From Kudoa neothunni (Eukaryota; Cnidaria): a stretch of 64,000 nucleotides of DNA. Location: the NCBI GenBank assembly GCA_964304625.1, contig OZ199840.1, forward strand, positions 8,060,001-8,124,000, written 5' to 3'. Both the position numbers and the translations under genes were made by a program. The notes beneath the pieces were generated by a model. The model saw only the letters and a program-made list of their open reading frames with translations. It searched no databases and had not been told where the DNA came from. Below are positions 58,801 to 64,000 of the stretch, piece by piece; the first letter of the stretch is position 1, and each line of letters starts with the position of its first letter.

Positions 58801-60306
58801 CAAAATTCAAACATGAAAATTTTTAATTTATTTTATTATCTTTTAATTTATATCTATTCAATAACTAAAAACAAAAATATTCAATAATTATTTTTTAATT
58901 ACTTATCTCAACAAATAAAAACGGTGTAAAACCTGAAAATAAACATTTATTACCAAGTTTTTGAATATAAAGTGAAATATTACGTCATATTTTGTAATCT
59001 GGTTCTAAATTTTCGCGTGGTCGAATATTTTAAGCGTTTTAAACGAATATAACTAATTTAATGAGATATATTATCTATCCAAATGTTTGTAAAAACTAGT
59101 AACAACGACAAAATCTTGGAATCATGAAATCCTTATCCAAATACTTAATAATTCTCATTTCAACACATAATCACCCTCGATTTTTTAAAGGCCTACATGT
59201 AACACTTCGCCTTGTCTTCCTACGATAGTATGAGAAAATAAACCTCATCTCTTCAAATTAAAAGGGGCGTTGATTCTTGATTGTCCCAAACAATATTTTA
59301 TATTTTAGTACGTCCATCACTATTCAAACGTGTAATTCAATCCTTCCCTCAGAATCGAATCAAGACTTCAAATGCATCATAATTGTTAGTGAGCGTTCAC
59401 TGTAACAATTTTTATAACGGAATGGGGAAGAAATATGCAGAAGCAATGTCTCATAAGGATGGTATTTGTGAATCCATGATTCGCATTCCTACGGCCAGAT
59501 TCACACGCCAACAATCTGCCGTTAATCTCTACTCATAGGTCTGAATGAGAACAAAATCGCTTTAAATTACTTGAACCAAAATAATTCAATTGTTTATTTA
59601 GGTGAATAAAGCTATATTTAGATTTTTAGCTACTTTGTATCGGTAATCTACAAATTTATTAGTTCATTTAGGATAATTTCAAGCTTGTAACTGTAATAAA
59701 CTTTATTTGTAAAATATAAAATTAATATTTGCGTAGAAATACTCTAAATACATCATATAAAAGTTTTTACTGTTGGCAAAAATACTTATTGAGTATTTTA
59801 ATTTCCATGAAATTTCTTTATATGATTATTATATTTAATAATACATATTTTATAGTTTTAATTACACTAGTAGCTTATTATTTTTTGTATAAAACCAATT
59901 CATATGCTCATACAATAAGCTTTTAGTAAAGGGACCATTAATCAATTTAGAGTAAATCGTTTGGTTAGAAAAAACCTTCCCATCTCATTATAGTGCGTAT
60001 TAGTCGAAAAATTAGCTCAACTTTTTTATGATCTAGTTGAAAACAGTGAAAATGCTGAATTTTGCCCCATATGTCTCGAAGAGTACTGTCACAACGACAA
60101 AGTTATTGTTCTTCCATGTAAACATGGTATCTTTATTTTTTGTTAGTTATTACATTCTTACATTGTTCTAATCCATTATTTTTATAGAATACCACAAAGT
60201 GTGTATTTTTAAATGGAACAAACTTGTGTGCCCATTGTGTAAAGCCGAATTTCGTACTCGCTCCGAATCAAATGGCCTTGCTTCGACCACCACAATAAAC
60301 CTTTAG
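55842..60306 (+). CDS. PA-TM-RING E3 ubiquitin ligase, copy 2
   Basis: The exon from ATG 55842 encodes a signal peptide (ITVITVFLLVVSINC). PA-domain exons at 56180-56540 read LTEPNCDCDLSVV, then TKNALKAGFTFVIYINDN and TPSILVSSMKNIAG, the PA pattern C....V..A..AG...I.Y.N...IPS..I....G. The exon at about 56740-56890 has a strong membrane helix (FYLIIIIIIFTTLVIVSYSL). The cytoplasmic segment at 56900-57090 is basic. The RING-H2 is at 60045-60306: CPICLEEYCHNDKVIVLPCK then H, a short intron at the same residue as in copy 1, EYHKVCIFKWNKLVCPLCKA, and stop at 60306. Joining the RING to the PA-TM part requires a roughly 2.9-kb intron containing transposon debris. If that join is wrong, there is a RING-less PA-TM gene plus a separate RING fragment. 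Confidence 0.65.
57345..57890 (+). repeat. Dispersed repeat family B, copy 2
   Basis: The same block order as 39935-40465, including ATATATCACGTAAATATGG, the GTGTGTGCGCGCCAATTTTGATG island and the terminal ATATTACGATTGTGAAAAAAA. It lies in the putative long intron of the second ligase. Confidence 0.6.
58089..59195 (-). mobile_element. hAT (Ac-like) transposon remnant
   Basis: The left end TAGGGCTTCAAAAAATCGAGGG matches the inverted right end CCCTCGATTTTTTAAAGGCCTA. Flanking 8-mers AACGTAAC (58081-58088) and CATGTAAC (59196-59203) agree at six of eight positions. A GAGGATCCTC palindrome lies just inside the left end. Minus-strand sequence at 58143-58355 contains DILKENSLFKK followed, one frame away, by NALLNFDKKIS. 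This resembles the hAT C-terminal dimerisation region. The element is about 1.1 kb, degraded and probably deleted internally. Confidence 0.55.
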
Positions 60307-61500
60307 CATGACGTAGTTGGTTGTTTCATAAATTGGTCATATCCGATTCGTCTAGTTTTTAGCTGATAAATGTTTGGCATACCTATATATACTAGAATCT
60401 TATCTGCCGGTGTGAACTAATAAACTGACAAAATGATGGGCAGGCATTGTAACAAAATGTTGCTTCTCAAAGATGAATTTTATTTAAATCTAATATATTA
60501 TTCTCTTCAAAATTGCGAAGACTGTGTTATTAATATAAAAGTATTATTTGTCATTTTCATTAAAAATAATATTCAAGTAATAACAATTTTAATTATATCT
60601 AATTATTTCTTGCCCACCATTTCGCTTTTGAGAGTCAGAAATATTTAAATATTGCCGAATGTCGAAAATTGCGTTTGTATACAGTTTTTGAGTAAGAATT
60701 GCCAGGATTAAAAATTGCCATTGCGCATATGTGCATGTTATTTAGGATTAAAATTTGCCCTGGAAAACAACCGTAGCGCTTAGGCCATATCTCAGTGAAT
60801 CAATATCTCTATGACCTATCCATATATTTTATTCAAATTTTAAATACTACAAACTATTTATTTACTTTTTCGTCTTATTAAAAAATTTTAGCATGTTTGA
60901 AGTAATTTTCCGTTATCTATAATCAAGATGTCATTAGACCAACTTATAAATATACATTGTTCTTGAATAAAATTACACCTTCCACTTATTAATTCAAGGA
61001 AGTGATTCAGTTTCATATTTTATCTCATCTAAAATGGCGTAAAATGTAATTATCCAAAAAATCAAAATAATCGTTCCGATGTATAATTATAATAGACTAA
61101 GTCAACATTTTTTTCAATCATCAGTTATTTAAATAATGGATATTTTTGTTTATTTATCAAATAATTGCTAGTAAATAACTTTAAATTCATATTGGAATCA
61201 TTCCGATCAAAATTTAACAGAAATATTAGAATCGCCTATTTGTCATAACACGTGCGCAAAGTGGGGAAGCTGCTCGCTCGGTCACGTATCTGCAGCATCC
61301 GTCGTAGATCCGTCTATTGTGTTGGGCAGCTTGCGAGTTACGAAATGACTGCCATAGAAACATTCAAAGTATTGTAAAGTTAAATAAATTTGTTAGAATT
61401 TATTGTTAGACTGTTAAAGCTTTGGAGGTGGGATTGGACCAGGGCAGTTACGAAATCTATAAAGACCTGGCAGTTTATCTCATCGCTCGTGATTCGTAAA
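60307..61500. other. Spacer with family A copy and a GC-richer patch
   Basis: A family A-related repeat lies at about 60670-60790 (TTTTTGAGTAAGAATTGCCAGG, GCGCATATGTGCATG, AGGATTAAAATTTGCCC). A patch at about 61245-61500 is markedly GC-richer than its surroundings (GGGGAAGCTGCTCGCTCGG, GGAGGTGGGATTGGACCAGG) and contains repeated AGTTACGAAAT. Its nature is unknown; it could be a promoter or a fragment of an LTR element. Confidence 0.4.
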
Positions 61501-61520
61501 GGTTAAAATGAGTTTTTGAA

Positions 61521-62140
61521 TGTATATAGATGAGGAAATTGAGCAGATGGAATTTGTTAGAGTTGAATTTGATAACGTAATTTACGTATTTGTAAAAACC
61601 ATTGAAATCGACGAAGGAGTATTAATATAAATTAAATTAACTGTTTTTTTACTAAAATAAAGACTAAAAATCCGATATGCTGTTATTATTGGCCATCAGT
61701 TGAAAGCATGGATATACCTATTAAGTAATTTGTTTTGTAACTAATTGGAATTATATTTTTGATAGAGTTTTTGATAATTTGCTTCGAGTTTTTCGGAACA
61801 CCATCCAAATAACGAACGCACAACTGAGATATGCCTTTATGGATCAATGTGGTGCGGTAAAAGTCTTCAACTTGACGAACATATTTTTATAGTTACGCCT
61901 AATGAGAGATTTTATGATTATTATGTTTTATTTACGAGAACTGTTTTTTTATTAAAAGAATTGCAGGCACTCCTAATTTGTATCATGCTGTAAATAATAA
62001 AAAGATTGTAAGTTTGTACCATTTCAGCTCATATCAAATCACAACCCATTCTCATTGATGTAGGTTCTCACGATAAGATATTATGGCATAAACGGATTAA
62101 TCAAGAGAAAGTTGAATCGGTTATTGAGGTTATTCGATAG
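61521..62140 (+). CDS. Unidentified small multi-exon gene
   Basis: A chain of short open exons with plausible GT..AG junctions: MYIDEEIEQMEFVRVEFDN (from ATG 61521), TKNPICCYYWPSVESMDIP (about 61662), FDNLLRVFRNTIQI then TNAQLRYAFMDQCGAV (about 61768), GTPNLYHA (about 61966), AHIKSQPILID (about 62029) and a final GSHDKILWHKRINQEKVESV ending in TAG near 62140. Each segment looks protein-like and introns are of the size typical here, but no family was recognised. It stops about 35 bp before the long glycoprotein-like frame. Confidence 0.4.
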
Positions 62141-62174
62141 AGGACCATTAAAATTGGAGTGGAATAATCAGGAA

Positions 62175-64000
62175 ATGAGGTTGATATTTTTGATAATTGC
62201 AATTTTTTGCTACGACGTGGCGAGCGAAACATTTCTAGGAGATGAAGGAAAGTATGTGTCCCTAGAAACCGATCTCTACATTCCGGATTGCAGCTCTAAC
62301 ATAAAAGCCACTCAGTCGTCTATACCTAGGACCCAAGATTGTATAAAATACCTTTCGAAACAAAACATAAAAAAGAAAAATATGAAATTAGAATTGCATC
62401 TACCTCTCAAAGTACCCACTCAACACACTGTGTGTAAGTGTGTTAAGGAGCAATTCAAACTCAATGTCCAAAATATTGGTTTAACTGGAATGAAATGTTT
62501 TCAACAAACATTCTGGTCGATGGCGGCGCTCAATCCTGACGATGAGCTCATCTGTCGAACTATATGCCTTGAGAATCATTATCCCGGGCTGAAAAGGTTC
62601 AAAACTCATTCCGATTATTTTTACTACACCGATGAGAAATTCACTTGTGATAATATCAAATGGATGAATCAAGAAACCAGAACCTACTCGAGATATGTGG
62701 TTCGTCTCGACATCAAAGATATGGACACCGACCGTGATGTGATCTATCCGTTAGGGTCGTTATCATTGTTCGAATGCAAACTATCCAAACTACACTGTAT
62801 ACATCACGACCAATTTTACAGCTGGAAGCCCATATCCAACAGCTGGAAATGTAATGATATGGATTCCCCGTTGATGAGATATTATGATGTGATTGTATTT
62901 GATAAATTGGGATTGATCATACTGAGAAATGATACCTTCTCCGAATATCACACTTTAGGGATTCCTTCATCGACAATTTTCTGTGGTGAGAACAAAATAT
63001 ATGTGACAAGAGAAAATTTTAGAGTTTCCGGCCTCACACTTCATGCCGCTAAAGGTTCGACTATCAATATCACTTCGGCAACAATGTCTTCACAGTTGGT
63101 TTTCAATAATTGGGTACAAGCAATGTTGAAAGATCATGAAGCTGATAGAAACAGACTTTTGATGTATGGTGAGTGTATGAACACCAACACCAAGATTATT
63201 ACCGGACTCAGTCTCTATCAGATATATGGCGAAAAAGCTCCAGCAGATCTAATCAAATCACCCAACTCTACGTTTGCGTTGTTTCGCGACAACAGAGTGA
63301 TTGATATTTATTGTCCGATGAGAAAAATCTTGCGAATACTCCCAAATATGGACTATTCCAAAAACTGGCCTATAATTACCACCACCGGTAATCTCTACTA
63401 TTCGGAGATACGACGTATAGGACTGTCCGAACCGATCAACTTCAGTAACACCGGCTCCTCTTCACTTACCATACCTATGAACGATACCCACTCTATCACC
63501 TTCTACGCCGATCTCACATATCGCATCAACCTAGACATTGTCAAAGTCGATATTGAAGTTGATAGATCTCTTCGCTCACTCATACCTGGAATGAGTCTCA
63601 CTACGGATATGCTCAAGTTTATCACTCTGGCCAGTTTTGATAAAGATCGCCTCACCAAAGAAGGTCGTGAGATGTTGGAAAATTTTGAAAATATCTATCT
63701 CGAAACCTCAGAGTCTATTCCTGATAACACATTCCAACATGATATTGTTTCCTTTTTCGTGGAGAATCTTCCTCCCAAATACAAATATATGTTGGTGGCA
63801 TTTTCTATGGTTGTTGGCATATTGATTGTTATAACTATCTTGAAATGTTTTGTATCCTTTTTCCGATTCGGCTGTTGCTCCTCGGGCCTATCACCCATAT
63901 TTATGATCAATAACTGGTGGAAAAGAAGAAATAAGAAGAAATATCGGTATATAAGACATTTTGGAGATATTTCGGATAGTAATAATGGAGATCATGGGGA
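62175..64000 (+). CDS. Partial intronless ORF: secreted/TM glycoprotein-like protein (possible endogenous viral glycoprotein)
   Basis: From ATG 62175 the frame is open for at least 608 codons to the window edge, the longest ORF here. It has an N-terminal signal peptide (MRLIFLIIAIFCYDVAS), a large cysteine-rich ectodomain with many N-x-S/T sites, and one membrane helix near residues 538-562 (LVAFSMVVGILIVITIL). A Cys- and then Lys/Arg-rich cytoplasmic tail continues past the end. The ectodomain has spaced cysteines (TVCKCV, ELICRTICLE, SWKCNDM, STIFCGENKIYVT) and an amphipathic helical stretch (QLVFNNWVQAMLKDHEADRN) around residues 310-345. This layout, plus the absence of introns, fits a viral class I/III-type envelope protein captured by the genome, or a lineage-specific surface protein. 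No family was identified. Base composition is less AT-rich than neighbours. Confidence 0.7.
   Translation, partial: MRLIFLIIAIFCYDVASETFLGDEGKYVSLETDLYIPDCSSNIKATQSSIPRTQDCIKYLSKQNIKKKNMKLELHLPLKVPTQHTVCKCVKEQFKLNVQNIGLTGMKCFQQTFWSMAALNPDDELICRTICLENHYPGLKRFKTHSDYFYYTDEKFTCDNIKWMNQETRTYSRYVVRLDIKDMDTDRDVIYPLGSLSLFECKLSKLHCIHHDQFYSWKPISNSWKCNDMDSPLMRYYDVIVFDKLGLIILRNDTFSEYHTLGIPSSTIFCGENKIYVTRENFRVSGLTLHAAKGSTINITSATMSSQLVFNNWVQAMLKDHEADRNRLLMYGECMNTNTKIITGLSLYQIYGEKAPADLIKSPNSTFALFRDNRVIDIYCPMRKILRILPNMDYSKNWPIITTTGNLYYSEIRRIGLSEPINFSNTGSSSLTIPMNDTHSITFYADLTYRINLDIVKVDIEVDRSLRSLIPGMSLTTDMLKFITLASFDKDRLTKEGREMLENFENIYLETSESIPDNTFQHDIVSFFVENLPPKYKYMLVAFSMVVGILIVITILKCFVSFFRFGCCSSGLSPIFMINNWWKRRNKKKYRYIRHFGDISDSNNGDHG

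Noticed and set aside
61240-61450. Possible LTR and primer-binding site (TGTCATAAC start, TGGAGGTGGGATTGG) upstream of the glycoprotein-like frame
   Set aside because: There is no CA end before the TGG, no second LTR in view, no gag or pol between it and the frame, and a chain of spliced exons intervenes.

Overview
This window is animal nuclear DNA. It is very AT-rich and holds about a dozen multi-exon genes whose introns are mostly 25-70 nt with GT..AG ends, separated by long AT-rich spacers full of DNA-transposon debris. Hyaluronidase (GH56), a concentrative nucleoside transporter (SLC28), RABGAP1-like, TAF7 and Arp2/3 genes together point to a metazoan. Compact introns and low GC would suit a derived, possibly parasitic, lineage, but I cannot name it. 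No rRNA, tRNA gene, CRISPR array or prokaryotic operon was seen. || Layout: 1.2-2.4 kb, unidentified multi-exon gene (+). 3.1-5.8 kb, piggyBac transposon (-) with a hAT element nested inside it. 7.2-10.0 kb, RABGAP1-type RabGAP (+). 10.7-11.1 kb, mariner/pogo-like MITE. 11.5-12.6 kb, TAF7 (-). 13.4-14.0 kb, TRAPPC1 (-). 15.2-16.2 kb, decayed FLYWCH/MULE-like sequence, a tRNA-derived SINE candidate and repeat family A. 17.4-19.8 kb, SLC28 transporter (+). 22.2-24.7 kb, LAS1 (+). 24.8-27.8 kb, UDP-glucose dehydrogenase (+), tail-to-tail with hyaluronidase at 27.8-29.0 kb (-). 31.1-31.6 kb, intronless ARPC4 (+). 32.5-34.2 kb, Merlin/IS1595-like element with 250-bp inverted repeats. 35.1-36.2 kb, non-autonomous piggyBac-like element. 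36.5-38.5 kb, NFS1 cysteine desulfurase (-). 42.9-49.4 kb, PA-TM-RING ubiquitin ligase (+) whose 5-kb intron hosts another piggyBac. 52.1-54.0 kb, a further decayed piggyBac. 55.8-60.3 kb, a second PA-TM-RING ligase (+). 61.5-62.1 kb, small unidentified exons. 62.2 kb to the end, an intronless open frame of at least 608 codons for a signal peptide/ectodomain/TM protein with viral-glycoprotein-like architecture. || Genes that relate to one another: UGDH makes the UDP-glucuronate needed for glycosaminoglycans, and the abutting hyaluronidase degrades glycosaminoglycans. The two RING ligases are likely tandem paralogues, since both split the RING at the same residue. RabGAP, TRAPPC1 and the PA-TM-RING proteins all act on endomembranes, but the sequence gives no sign of co-regulation. 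|| The most interesting signals are: (1) the long intronless glycoprotein-like frame at the right edge; (2) several distinct TTAA-target (piggyBac) elements that all carry a 16-18 bp palindrome near their ends, with a shared layout but family-specific sequence; (3) nested and dated insertions (hAT in piggyBac, piggyBac in a ligase intron); and (4) a Merlin-type transposon with long inverted repeats.
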